From Novosphingobium capsulatum NBRC 12533 (GTDB lineage: Bacteria > Pseudomonadota > Alphaproteobacteria > Sphingomonadales > Sphingomonadaceae): a stretch of DNA of 64,000 bases. The notes under the pieces are model-generated. The model ran no database searches. It worked only from the letters and a program-made list of their open reading frames with translations, and was not told the DNA's origin. The translations under genes and the position numbers were made by a program. Every line of letters starts with the position of its first letter. Position 1 is the first letter of the stretch. Of the stretch, positions 9,104-17,660 are shown piece after piece. The stretch is from assembly GCF_001598375.1 (NCBI RefSeq), contig NZ_BCYV01000023.1, forward strand, positions 1 to 64,000, written 5' to 3'.

Positions 9104-9525
9104 GCGAGGGCCAACGCGATGGCAGCGTCCTGTTCACCCTGCCGCCCTTTGCCCTGGCCATGGGCATGACCCTGGCGGCGGACGAAGACGGCAGCCCGAT
9201 CGTCACCATGCAGTTTGGCGCCCATTCAGAAGGGCGCCCCGGATTTCTGCACGGCGGCGCGATTGGCGGGCTGCTGGAAATGGCCGGGTTTGCTGCCCTC
9301 TCTGTCCATCTGGCGCGGAACGGGGTGAACCAGCGGATGAAGCCGATCAACATCTCGATCGAATACCTGCGCGCCGGGCTGCCACAGCCGGTCTACGCCA
9401 TAGGCCAGGTGGTGCGCGCCGGGCGGCGCGTGGCCAATGTGCGGGTGGAAGCCTGGCAGAGCGACCGCGCCGTACCGATCGCCAGCTGCTGGATGAACTT
9501 TCACCTAGCAGCGCCCAAGGGCTGA
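9100..9525 (+). CDS. PaaI-family hotdog thioesterase, second of a tandem pair
   Basis: A 141-residue hotdog protein with the canonical motif GRPGFLHGGAIGGLLEMAG (about 46-64), in which the His-Gly-Gly loop binds CoA. The strand ISIEYLRAGLPQPVYAIGQVVRAGRRVANVRVE follows. It probably hydrolyses an aryl- or acyl-CoA. The start codon overlaps the stop of its paralogue, so the products may assemble together. The gene ends against the convergent siroheme synthase gene with no gap. Confidence 0.87.
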   Translation: MSEGQRDGSVLFTLPPFALAMGMTLAADEDGSPIVTMQFGAHSEGRPGFLHGGAIGGLLEMAGFAALSVHLARNGVNQRMKPINISIEYLRAGLPQPVYAIGQVVRAGRRVANVRVEAWQSDRAVPIASCWMNFHLAAPKG

Positions 9526-10305
9526 TTAGCCGGGCAGGCGCAGTTCCACGGTCAGGCCAGAGGGCAACGCTGCACCGGGCGGCAGGCGTTGCGCATCGGC
9601 GCGTGCGCGCACCAGGATAGCCAGCGGCACAGCGGCATCGGCCACCACGGCATCGGCCATGCCCAGAAGGCGCGCCTCGCGCAGGGTAAGGTCTTCCGGA
9701 TCGTCCGAGCGCAGCACGATGACATGGTGCGCTGCCGCTACTTCGGCCGCACCTGCCAGCCATTCCTCCACCGCGGCGGGTGCATGCTCCACCATCGGAT
9801 CGAGCGGGCCGCCCTCTGCCAGCGCGCCATCAAGCGCGCGGCGCCGATCGGCGCCATCGGGAAAGCGCGCGCGCAAGGCATCGCGCGCGGCAAAAAGCGC
9901 ATTGGCCAGCGCGCCCAGCCCCTGGGGCAGCGCGCGTTCCAGCCGCAGCCGCACGTGCTTGGCCAGCCCCGCCGACGCGCCCGCCGTGCCGACAGCCACC
10001 ACCACCGGGCTGCGATCGATCAGCGACGGCGTGGTGAAATCGCACAGCGCCGGGCGATCCACCACATTGACCAGCAAGCCGGCGCCCCGCGCGCGCAGGG
10101 CATCGGCCATGCAGGCATCGGCACTGTCATGGGCGATGAACGCCAGCCGCGCGCCGATATCGATGCCGTGGGCAAGATCATCCACCACCTGGCCGCCAGC
10201 GCGCTCCACCAGCCGCGCCTTGGCCTGCGCCGCATCGCCATGGCCCAGCACGATCACCGGCTGGCCGGCGATACGGTGGAACAGGGGCAGCGCGGGCAAG
10301 CTCAT
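9526..10305 (-). CDS. Siroheme synthase-type protein: precorrin-2 dehydrogenase domain with a remnant of the methylase domain
   Basis: A 259-residue protein. Residues 1-150 match the N-terminal half of CysG/Met8: a Rossmann start FHRIAGQPVIVLGHGDAAQAKARLVERAG, then NVVDRPALCDFTTPSLIDRSPVVVAVGT, the segment that oxidises precorrin-2 and inserts iron. After a helical linker, residues from about 195 (VIVLRSDDPEDLTLREARLLGMADAVV) resemble only the first strand-helix unit of the uroporphyrinogen III methylase domain, and the chain then ends. Full CysG has about 460 residues, so the methylase is missing and must be supplied elsewhere. The glycine-rich GAGPGDP loop is also degraded. Confidence 0.75.
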   Translation of the reverse strand: MSLPALPLFHRIAGQPVIVLGHGDAAQAKARLVERAGGQVVDDLAHGIDIGARLAFIAHDSADACMADALRARGAGLLVNVVDRPALCDFTTPSLIDRSPVVVAVGTAGASAGLAKHVRLRLERALPQGLGALANALFAARDALRARFPDGADRRRALDGALAEGGPLDPMVEHAPAAVEEWLAGAAEVAAAHHVIVLRSDDPEDLTLREARLLGMADAVVADAAVPLAILVRARADAQRLPPGAALPSGLTVELRLPG

Positions 10306-10336
10306 GGCAGCGGCCTAGCGGGTCACAGGCATGGCG

Positions 10337-11596
10337 TCAGGCCAGCCATTCGGGCACGCGTTCGGCCGCCAGGATCGTGGCTGGCTCGATCCGGTCGGCC
10401 ACCACCGCCCACTTCGTGCCATCCACCATCACTTCGGGCACGAGGGGCCGCGAATTGTAGGTGTTGGCCATCGTCGCGCCATAGGCGCCAGCCGTGCGGA
10501 ACACGGCCAGATCGCCCCGCGCCACGGCATCGATCGTACGGCCCATGGCAAAGGTGTCGCTCGATTCGCAGATCGGGCCAACAATATTGGCCTCCATCGT
10601 TTCGCCATTGGGAGAAACCGCCGCGAAATCGTGCCAGGCATCATAGAGCGCCGGGCGCGCCAGATCGTTCATGGCCGCGTCGACGACCACCCACGGGGCG
10701 CCGACGCCTTCCTTCACCCGCACCACCCGCGTCATCAGCACGCCGGTGTTGCCGGTGATCACGCGGCCGGGTTCGAACATCGCGGTAATGTCCCAGCCCT
10801 GTGTCACGCGGGCGACCATCGCGGCATAGTCTTCGGGCTGGGGAAAGACTTCCCCGGCCTTGTAGGGCACGCCCACGCCGCCGCCGAAATCGATGTGCGT
10901 CACGGCATGGCCCGCCGCGCGGATCGCCTGCATCAGCTGGCCGATCTTGGTAAAGGCTGCCTCCAGCGGATCGAGCCGCGACAGCTGGCTGCCGATATGC
11001 AGCGCCAGGCCGCGCATGGCCAGGCCCGGCGTGGTCGCCAGCCTGGCATAGATCGCTGCAGCGCGATCATACGGCACGCCAAACTTGTTTTCCGCCTTGC
11101 CGGTGGAAATCTTGCCATGCGTGCCGGCATCGACGTCAGGGTTGACGCGCAGCGCACAGGCCGCGGTCTTGCCCAGCCCCACGGCGATTTCCGCCAGTTC
11201 CAGGCCTTCTTCCTCGCTTTCCAGGTTGAACTGGCCGATGCCCGCCTCCAGCGCGCGGGTCAGTTCGGCATGGGTCTTGCCCACCCCGGAGAAGACGATG
11301 CCCTCGGCCGCCATGCCGGCTGCCAGGGCGCGCTCCATCTCACCGCCCGAAACCACGTCGGCGCCGTAGCCTTCGGCGGCCAGGACCTTGAGCACGGCAA
11401 GGTTGGGATTGGACTTGACGGCAAAGGCCAGCTTGACGCGCGGCAGGACCGCCAGCGCATCGCGGAACACGCGGGCGTGGCGCGTCAGCGTGGCGCGCGA
11501 ATAGACATAGAGCGGCGTGCCCACGGCATCGGCCAGCATGGGCAGGGCAATATCTTCGGCGTGCAGCACGCCGTTCACCTGGTGAAAGTGGTCCAT
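10337..11596 (-). CDS. lysA: Diaminopimelate decarboxylase
   Basis: PLP enzyme that decarboxylates meso-diaminopimelate to lysine, the last step of lysine synthesis. The 419-residue protein has the fold III barrel with the PLP lysine in KLAFAVKSNPN (about residue 52), the glycine-rich phosphate site IDFGGGVGVPY, the domain-swapped cysteine motif GPICESSDTFA, and the C-terminal AYGATMANTYNSRP. The ATG at 11596 gives MDHFHQVNGVLHAEDI. It is the last gene of argH-lptM-lysA. Confidence 0.97.
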   Translation of the reverse strand: MDHFHQVNGVLHAEDIALPMLADAVGTPLYVYSRATLTRHARVFRDALAVLPRVKLAFAVKSNPNLAVLKVLAAEGYGADVVSGGEMERALAAGMAAEGIVFSGVGKTHAELTRALEAGIGQFNLESEEEGLELAEIAVGLGKTAACALRVNPDVDAGTHGKISTGKAENKFGVPYDRAAAIYARLATTPGLAMRGLALHIGSQLSRLDPLEAAFTKIGQLMQAIRAAGHAVTHIDFGGGVGVPYKAGEVFPQPEDYAAMVARVTQGWDITAMFEPGRVITGNTGVLMTRVVRVKEGVGAPWVVVDAAMNDLARPALYDAWHDFAAVSPNGETMEANIVGPICESSDTFAMGRTIDAVARGDLAVFRTAGAYGATMANTYNSRPLVPEVMVDGTKWAVVADRIEPATILAAERVPEWLA

Positions 11597-11628
11597 CGAA
11601 ACTCTCGAGAATGGTCGTTGAAAACGCG

Positions 11629-11895
11629 TTATTCTTCGGGCGGCAGATCGAACGGGTCGTCTTCGCGCTCTTGCGAGCGGCTGCGCAATTCCACGTTGCG
11701 ATCGGGCTTGGCCTGGATCGGCGCTTTCAACAGCGCGTCCGCCCCGCGGCTCTGCTCCCGGCCATAGGGCGCGGGCGGCAGGCCGTGCCCCGGCGCCGGT
11801 TTCAGCTCGCGTTTGTTGCCGCACCCGGCAAGGGCCAGGGCAGCAAGACCAACGAGCACAATGCCAGCGGCTTTGGGGGCAGTGGGGCGGATCAA
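11629..11895 (-). CDS. lptM: Small LptM/YifL-like lipoprotein between argH and lysA
   Basis: An 88-residue lipoprotein. A short N-terminus and hydrophobic stretch (GIVLVGLAALALAG) end in the lipobox LALAGC, so the mature chain begins at the cysteine followed by GNKRELKPAPGHG. This resembles the LptM/YifL group, which helps mature the LptD LPS translocon, but the body of the protein is variable. The start is a TTG at 11895, four bases after the argH stop. The ribosome site GGAGGA lies inside the last argH codons, which explains the coupling. No ATG or GTG fits as well. Confidence 0.78.
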   Translation of the reverse strand: MIRPTAPKAAGIVLVGLAALALAGCGNKRELKPAPGHGLPPAPYGREQSRGADALLKAPIQAKPDRNVELRSRSQEREDDPFDLPPEE

Positions 11896-11899
11896 GCGA

Positions 11900-13303
11900 T
11901 TACTCCTCCAGGCCAAGCGCTGCACGCGCCTGGGCCACACGCTTCCTTACCTCGGCCGGGGCGGTTCCGCCATGGCTGCAACGCGCCGCCACCGATGCTT
12001 CGACCGAAAGCGCGGCATAGACGCGTTCATCGATACGCGCATCAATGGCCTTGAGATCCTCCAGCGGCAGCTGATCAAGCGCGATTCCCCGGCTTTCGGC
12101 CAGTTTCACCGCGCTGCCGGTGATGTGGTGCGCCTCACGGAAAGGAATATTGGCCTGACGCACCAGCCAGTCGGCCAGGTCCGTCGCCGTGGCATAGCCC
12201 AGTTCGGCAGCGCCGCGCATGCGATCGGTGCGGAAACGCGCCTCGGCCACCATGCCGGTCATCGCCGCGATCGACAGCGCCAGCAGGCTGGCTGCCTCGA
12301 ACACCGGCGGCTTGTCGTCCTGCATGTCCTTGGAATAGGCGAGCGGCAGACCCTTCATGGTGATCATCAGCGCGGTGAGGCAGCCGACGATCCGGCCCGA
12401 ATGGCCGCGCACCAGTTCGGCCGCATCGGGATTCTTCTTCTGCGGCATGATCGAGCTGCCAGTCGACAGGCTATCGGGCAGGGCAACGAAGCCAAACGGC
12501 TGGCTGGCCCAGATGATGAATTCTTCGGCCAGGCGCGAGAGATGCAGCGAGCACTGCGCCGCCGCCATCAGGTAATCCAGGGCGAAATCGCGGTCGGATA
12601 CCGAATCGAGGCTGTTGTCGGTCGGTCCGTCGAAACCCAGCGCCTGCGCGGTGCGGAAACGGTCGATGGGAAAGCCGGTGCCGGCCAGCGCCGCCGCGCC
12701 TAGCGGCGAGCGGTTCATGCGCGCGCGGGCATCGGCAAAGCGCGAGCGATCACGGCCGATCATCTCGTAATAGGCCATGAGGTGGTGGCCCAGCGTTACC
12801 GGCTGCGCGGTCTGCAAGTGGGTGAAGCCGGGCATGATCGAGCCGGCATGCTCGCCCGCGCGCGCCACCAGCGCGGTCTGCAAGGCGAGCAGGCCCGAAT
12901 CGACCTGGTCGATCGCATCGCGCACCCACAGGCGGAAATCGGTGGCCACCTGATCGTTGCGGCTGCGCGCGGTGTGCAGGCGCCCCGCCGCCGGGCCGAT
13001 CAGTTCGGCCAGCCGGCTTTCGGTGGTCATGTGGATGTCTTCAAGGTCCCAGTCTTCGGGCACGCCATTGGCTTCGTATTCGCCCGCCACCTGATCCAGC
13101 CCCTGGGCGATCAGCGCGGCATCCTGCGCTTCCACGATGCCTTGGGTGGCCAACATGTCCACATGGGCCTTTGACGCGGCGATATCCTGGCGCCACAGCG
13201 CCTTGTCGAACGGGATCGAGGCGTTAATCTCGCGCATGATGGCCGAAGGGCCGGCGGCGAAACGCCCGCCCCACATCTGGTTGGAGCCCGAATTGCCACT
13301 CAT
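11900..13303 (-). CDS. argH: Argininosuccinate lyase
   Basis: Splits argininosuccinate into arginine and fumarate. The 467-residue protein shows MWGGRFAAGPSAIMREINASI near the N-terminus, TARSRNDQVATDFRLW, the HLQTAQPVTLGHHLMAY segment with the catalytic histidine, and the mobile signature loop GSSIMPQKKNPD (about residues 278-289). The ATG at 13303 shares two bases with the divergent ATG of the thioredoxin-like gene. A second in-frame ATG at 13276 starts directly at MWGGRF and could be used instead. Confidence 0.97.
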   Translation of the reverse strand: MSGNSGSNQMWGGRFAAGPSAIMREINASIPFDKALWRQDIAASKAHVDMLATQGIVEAQDAALIAQGLDQVAGEYEANGVPEDWDLEDIHMTTESRLAELIGPAAGRLHTARSRNDQVATDFRLWVRDAIDQVDSGLLALQTALVARAGEHAGSIMPGFTHLQTAQPVTLGHHLMAYYEMIGRDRSRFADARARMNRSPLGAAALAGTGFPIDRFRTAQALGFDGPTDNSLDSVSDRDFALDYLMAAAQCSLHLSRLAEEFIIWASQPFGFVALPDSLSTGSSIMPQKKNPDAAELVRGHSGRIVGCLTALMITMKGLPLAYSKDMQDDKPPVFEAASLLALSIAAMTGMVAEARFRTDRMRGAAELGYATATDLADWLVRQANIPFREAHHITGSAVKLAESRGIALDQLPLEDLKAIDARIDERVYAALSVEASVAARCSHGGTAPAEVRKRVAQARAALGLEE

Positions 13304-13898
13304 GTCCGCTCGTCCGCCCTATCCGTCGTTGATTCTGGGTGCGCTGGCCGCAGCCACGCTTGGCGGCTGCGATAGGCAAGCAAACCCGCCGGCGCAACCG
13401 TCCAGCGCCGCTACTGCGGATGCTGGGGGTGGCGACGCTGCACCCGCCGCCGGCAAGGTCGATCTCAGCCACAAGGGTTCGGCCATGCCCGCCTTTGCCT
13501 TGGCCACGCCCGAAGGCGGCAAGATCAACGCCAAAGACCTGGCCGGCAAGCCCGTGCTGATCAATCTGTGGGCCACCTGGTGCGGCCCCTGCGTGGTGGA
13601 AATGCCCACGCTCGACAAGCTGGCCGCCGGCGGTCTGCGCGTGCTGACCGTCTCGCAGGATACCACCGGGCAGGTCGACAAGGTCAAGGGCTTCAAGGCC
13701 GAGCATGGCCTGGCCCATGTGCAGATGCTGCTCGACCCCGACAACGACCTGTCGTTCCACTATGGCACCGGCGTCTTGCCCACGACCGTGGTCTATGACG
13801 CGAAAGGCAAGGAAGTGGGCCGCGTGGTAGGCGCGTTCGATTGGACCGGGGCAGATGCCGCCGCCCTGATCAAGGCCGCAACCCAGGGCGGCGCCTGA
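13302..13898 (+). CDS. TlpA-like thioredoxin-fold lipoprotein
   Basis: A 198-residue periplasmic thiol-disulphide protein anchored by lipid. The signal segment ends in the lipobox ATLGGC at about residues 18-23, then a low-complexity linker, then a TlpA/ResA fold with the active site WATWCGPCVVEMPTL (about 90-104) and the cis-proline segment GVLPTTVVYD. Such proteins reduce cysteines of apo-cytochromes or copper-binding oxidase subunits. Its start overlaps the divergent argH start, and its 3' end overlaps the convergent PepSY gene by 29 bp. Confidence 0.85.
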   Translation: MSARPPYPSLILGALAAATLGGCDRQANPPAQPSSAATADAGGGDAAPAAGKVDLSHKGSAMPAFALATPEGGKINAKDLAGKPVLINLWATWCGPCVVEMPTLDKLAAGGLRVLTVSQDTTGQVDKVKGFKAEHGLAHVQMLLDPDNDLSFHYGTGVLPTTVVYDAKGKEVGRVVGAFDWTGADAAALIKAATQGGA

Positions 13899-14991
13899 GC
13901 CACCAGCGCCACAGCCCGGTGATGTAGAGCGCGGCCGGCACCAGCCCGGCCGCGACCACCAGCATGCGCAACGGCAGCCCGGCAGCAGAGCCGTCGTGCA
14001 ACGGGTGCAGCCACTTGAGCAGCACGTCCATCGGCCCGCCCTGCGCCACGTTGGCCACGCCAAGCACGGCGCCGCCATGCCGGTCGATCACCGCCCAGCT
14101 ATGCGGAAAACGGGGGGACGGATCAGCCATCTGGGCCAGGCGGACGCGATAGGCGCCCTGCCCCTGCCCCGGCAATTCGATCCAGACCGCCCGCGCGCCG
14201 GGCAAGGCCGCCTGGGCCAGGGCCACCGCACGGGACACTGCGATATCGGGCGTGCCGGGGGCGCCATCGGCGATCTGGCCCGGCACGTCTTGCGCGCCGC
14301 CCAGCACGGGCCGCAGCAGGTGGCCGGTTTCCTGCGGCAGGGCCAGCATGACGCCGGTAAGCGTGAGCAGCAGGAGCAGCGGAGCACCGGCCAGGCCGGA
14401 CAGCTTGTGCCAGTCATACAAACGGCGCACGGGCGCAGCGCGCGGCTTGAACCGCAGCGCCTTGGCCCAGCCGCCGCGCGGCCACCATGCCCATAGTCCG
14501 CTGGCCAAGAGCACTGCCAGTGCCAGCCCGGCCCAGCCAAAGATCGTACCCCCGACCGGCCCCAGTTGCAGGCAATAGTGCAGGTCATAGATCCAGGTCA
14601 TGCCACCATCCCCCCAGAATTCGGCGCGCAGCACGCGGCGGCCATCGGGCGAAAGCCAGGCCAGCAGCGGCGCATGGCCAGCACCGGCCCGCTCTGCCGG
14701 GTGATAATAGCGCGCAGGGATGGCGCCATCGCTGCCGGTCAGTTCCAGCCGCCATGGCCCGGTGCGGGCGGGGAACGCGGCATGGAGGGTTGCGGCGGCA
14801 CGATCCCAATCAACCGGGCCGGCGCGCCCTGTCACCTGCACGGCCGGGTGCAGCGCACGGTCGATATCGACATAGAAGACCAGCAGCGCGCCGGTGATCC
14901 CGGCCAGGACCATCAGCGCGCCGAGCGACAGCCCCAGCCACAGGTGAAGCCGCCGCACCCAGGCGCGCGGCGAAAGGATGCGGCGGCCCAC
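13870..14991 (-). CDS. PepSY-associated transmembrane protein (PiuB-like)
   Basis: A 373-residue membrane protein of the PepSY_TM family. It has an N-terminal helix (VRRLHLWLGLSLGALMVLAG), a periplasmic PepSY-like region, helices near residues 135-160 and 195-215 (LSGLAGAPLLLLLTLTGVMLALP), a second PepSY-like region, and a last helix at the C-terminus. Relatives accompany siderophore or metal receptors and are thought to reduce the metal or ligand at the inner membrane. The start is a GTG at 14991, four bases from the stop of the TonB receptor, so the two are co-translated. Confidence 0.82.
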   Translation of the reverse strand: MGRRILSPRAWVRRLHLWLGLSLGALMVLAGITGALLVFYVDIDRALHPAVQVTGRAGPVDWDRAAATLHAAFPARTGPWRLELTGSDGAIPARYYHPAERAGAGHAPLLAWLSPDGRRVLRAEFWGDGGMTWIYDLHYCLQLGPVGGTIFGWAGLALAVLLASGLWAWWPRGGWAKALRFKPRAAPVRRLYDWHKLSGLAGAPLLLLLTLTGVMLALPQETGHLLRPVLGGAQDVPGQIADGAPGTPDIAVSRAVALAQAALPGARAVWIELPGQGQGAYRVRLAQMADPSPRFPHSWAVIDRHGGAVLGVANVAQGGPMDVLLKWLHPLHDGSAAGLPLRMLVVAAGLVPAALYITGLWRWWLRRRPGLRP

Positions 14992-14993
14992 GA

Positions 14994-17072
14994 TCAGAAC
15001 CGCACGCGCGCGCTGCCGGTCAGCCCCAGCCCTTCGGCCGGGCTGTGCGAGGTGGGAGAGCGGCTTTGCGCCGCCGTGACCGTGGCATCGTACCAGACAT
15101 ATTCGTAACGGCGGTCGAGCAGGTTCTTGCCCGTCAACGCCAGTTCCAGCTTGTCGATCGGGCGGAAGGCCACTTCGGCATTGAACACGGCATATTGGCC
15201 GAACTTGCCCACTGCTGGATCGTTGACCGCATTCAGCCAATAGCTGGACTGGCCATTGCCCCACAGCGACAGGCGCCAGCGCGCCGCCGGGGCGAAATCC
15301 ACCCCGCCCGACCACAGCCAGTGCGGCACATGGTCGATCTCGTGCCCCAGGTAACCCGGCGTGGCCGGATCAGCGACGCGGATGCGCGAGGTTTGCCACG
15401 ACAGCGCGCCCCAGGCCGACACTGCCTTGACCGGCTTGAGATTGACCTGCACGTCCACCCCGCGCCGGCGGGTGGCCCCGACGTTTTCGCTATCGCCCAG
15501 CGGATCGTTGAGCTTGCGCTTGATCTCGCCACTGGCATCCTGCAGCCACAGCGCGACGCGGGTTTCTATCCCGGCCATGGGGCGCAGCTTGATCCCCGCC
15601 TCCCAGCCGGCATTGATCGAGGGCGCCAGGTTGGTGGTGCGCGGCGGGATCAGATAGGCGCCCGATCCGGTGCCGATCTGGAAGCTCTTGCCATAGTTGC
15701 CATAGAGCGTGACCTGATCGACCGGCGTGATCGCCACCTGCAGCTTGGGCTGGCTGATCGTGCCATAGGCGTTGATCGGTGCCGTCGTGCCGGCCAGCCG
15801 GTTGTGAAACGTGCCCCCCACCCAATCGAGCCGCCAGGCCGGGCTGATCGTCAGCCAGCGGGTGGGTTCCAGAGTGAGCAACCCGTAAATCCCGCCGACA
15901 TCGAGCGTGAAGGCCTGGTCGCGCGTTTGCGCCGACACCACCCGCGCCACCGTATTGTAGCGGCGCGAGACATTGTCCTGCCACTGCATGTCGCCACCCA
16001 GTTCGGCCATGACCGGCGTGCCGGCCACGTGCGTGTGCCAGTGCAGCGCGCCGCTGATCCCGTAGTGGTCCTCGTCCGTCATCCGCCGCTGCTGCGACGT
16101 GGCCGCCGAGAATTTGACGTAGCGATCATCGCGCAGCCGGTTGGCATAGGCCTTGGCCGTAAGATCGAGGCTGTCGCTGAACGTGGCGTCGAGATGGAGG
16201 CTGCCCTGAGCCACGGTGCGGGTATCGCCATCGGTCTGGTTGTAGGCATTGGTCATGCGCGGATGGGCCGCGGCGTTTTCCAAGGTGAGATAGCCCGGTT
16301 CATCGGCCGTGCCGCGATACCACCGCGCGATCGCGCCCACGCGCAGGGTGTCATTGGGGCGGAAGAACCACTTGCCCGCCAGGCTGCCCCGCGTCAGGGC
16401 GCCATGATCGCGCCAGCCACCGGCCTGGCGCCAGGCCGCCAGATAATTCTGGCTGAAGCCACCGCGCTCGATCCCGGCTACGGCCTGCGCCTCATAGGTA
16501 TCGAAGCTGCCGCCTGAAACCTTGCCTTCCAGGTAATTGCCGCCGATCCGCGTCTGGATATTGGCGCTGCCGGCAATGGCGTGCAGGCCATAGCGCGGAT
16601 CGGAAGTGCCGCGCACCACCTCGATCCCGGCGATATCGAGCGGAAAGACGCTGTCGATATAGGGCATGTTGCCGTCGTTGCTGTTGGCCGGCACGCCATC
16701 GATCAACAGCTTGACCGCGTTGATTTCCCCCTCGCCGTTGAAGCCGCGAAAGCTGAACTTGCCGCTGGTGGTGCCCTGGTTGAAGTTGGTCAGCATCACG
16801 CCCGGCAGGCGGCCGACCAGTTCCCAGGCATAGTTGACGTTGGCATTCTGCGCGACATCGCCGCCCATGCGGTCGATCGAGGTCAGCACGTTGCGCGAAG
16901 AGGCCGCCATCGATCGCGCCGACACCACGATCTGTTCACCAATGGAAAAGCCGGTATCGACCGTATCGCTGCCGGCAACCGGGCCTGGCGCTGCGCTTGG
17001 CGCAGGCGCTGCGGCCTGCGCGGGCATGGCGAAGACAAGCGCGCATGGCAACGCGCCCCACGAAATCTGCAT
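14994..17072 (-). CDS. TonB-dependent outer-membrane receptor (metal-uptake type)
   Basis: A 692-residue receptor. A signal peptide (cut after about residue 20, AMPAQA) precedes a TonB-box-like stretch IGEQIVVSARSM, a plug domain (GRLPGVMLTNFNQG, FRGFNGEGEINAVKLLIDG, IAGIEVVRGTSDPRYGLHAIAG) and a beta-barrel ending in the outer-membrane signature phenylalanine (ARVRF). It lies between a DUF2946 protein and a PepSY protein on the same strand. That trio suggests metal or metallophore import, with copper favoured by the DUF2946 partner; this is inference. Confidence 0.88.
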   Translation of the reverse strand: MQISWGALPCALVFAMPAQAAAPAPSAAPGPVAGSDTVDTGFSIGEQIVVSARSMAASSRNVLTSIDRMGGDVAQNANVNYAWELVGRLPGVMLTNFNQGTTSGKFSFRGFNGEGEINAVKLLIDGVPANSNDGNMPYIDSVFPLDIAGIEVVRGTSDPRYGLHAIAGSANIQTRIGGNYLEGKVSGGSFDTYEAQAVAGIERGGFSQNYLAAWRQAGGWRDHGALTRGSLAGKWFFRPNDTLRVGAIARWYRGTADEPGYLTLENAAAHPRMTNAYNQTDGDTRTVAQGSLHLDATFSDSLDLTAKAYANRLRDDRYVKFSAATSQQRRMTDEDHYGISGALHWHTHVAGTPVMAELGGDMQWQDNVSRRYNTVARVVSAQTRDQAFTLDVGGIYGLLTLEPTRWLTISPAWRLDWVGGTFHNRLAGTTAPINAYGTISQPKLQVAITPVDQVTLYGNYGKSFQIGTGSGAYLIPPRTTNLAPSINAGWEAGIKLRPMAGIETRVALWLQDASGEIKRKLNDPLGDSENVGATRRRGVDVQVNLKPVKAVSAWGALSWQTSRIRVADPATPGYLGHEIDHVPHWLWSGGVDFAPAARWRLSLWGNGQSSYWLNAVNDPAVGKFGQYAVFNAEVAFRPIDKLELALTGKNLLDRRYEYVWYDATVTAAQSRSPTSHSPAEGLGLTGSARVRF

Positions 17073-17148
17073 GAAACTATCCCCTGTCCGGCGCCAGTGG
17101 CCGGCCTGAACCTGATGATGCCGCCCGGCAGCGGGCAGCGTGCGTGGA

Positions 17149-17565
17149 TCAGGCGATCAGGGGTGGGCCACGCAGTGGCGGCCAGGCATGCGCGCGCCGG
17201 CGCGGCGCAGGCACGGGGGTGGCGGCAAAGCCCAGGGCGAGAATGAAGGCCAGCGCTGCGGCCAGCAGCACGGGATCGGCCCCGCCGAGCAGGGCATGGC
17301 CCAGCGCGCCATAGGGACAGGTGCCCTGCGCCTTGGCATGGCTGGCACCGCCCTTTTCCGCGCCATCCTTCACCGGCACCACCACCTGGCGCACCAGGTC
17401 ATGGCGTCCGTCGATCCCTTCGGAACAGAGCTGGATGGTAAAGCTGCGCGTCTGGCTGCCGGGCATGTAGCCAGCCGGAACCAGCGCCTTCATCGCCAAC
17501 GACAGCGCGACCAGCCACAGGGCCAGGGCGGAATGCCGAAACAGGAAGGCGCGAAGAGCAATCAT
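17149..17565 (-). CDS. DUF2946-like small membrane protein
   Basis: A 138-residue protein with an N-terminal hydrophobic helix (LALWLVALSLAMKALVPAGYMPG), a cysteine in IQLCSEG, a second cysteine in CPYGALGHALLG, and a C-terminal transmembrane helix (PVLLAAALAFILALGFA). This layout fits DUF2946, often found beside copper-related TonB receptors. The family's usual second cysteine pair (CPYC type) is reduced to one cysteine here. It lies 76 bp upstream of the receptor and is probably the first gene of the operon. The ATG at 17565 was chosen because upstream sequence is not membrane-like. Confidence 0.68.
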   Translation of the reverse strand: MIALRAFLFRHSALALWLVALSLAMKALVPAGYMPGSQTRSFTIQLCSEGIDGRHDLVRQVVVPVKDGAEKGGASHAKAQGTCPYGALGHALLGGADPVLLAAALAFILALGFAATPVPAPRRRAHAWPPLRGPPLIA

Positions 17566-17627
17566 GCGACACGCGGCATAAGCGGGCGCATGGGCATTGT
17601 CATCAGGACAAAATGTCGCGCCGCGAT

Positions 17628-17653
17628 GGCAGGCGGCATTGCGGCCGCCTGCC
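17628..17653 (-). terminator. GC-rich hairpin after the VOC dioxygenase gene
   Basis: A perfect 10-bp stem (17628-17637 with 17644-17653, arm GGCAGGCGGC) around a 6-base loop, 8 bp past the dioxygenase stop. No T run follows on either strand, so it may be a Rho-assisted stop or 3' stabiliser rather than a full intrinsic terminator. Confidence 0.45.
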
Positions 17654-17660
17654 CGCACCG

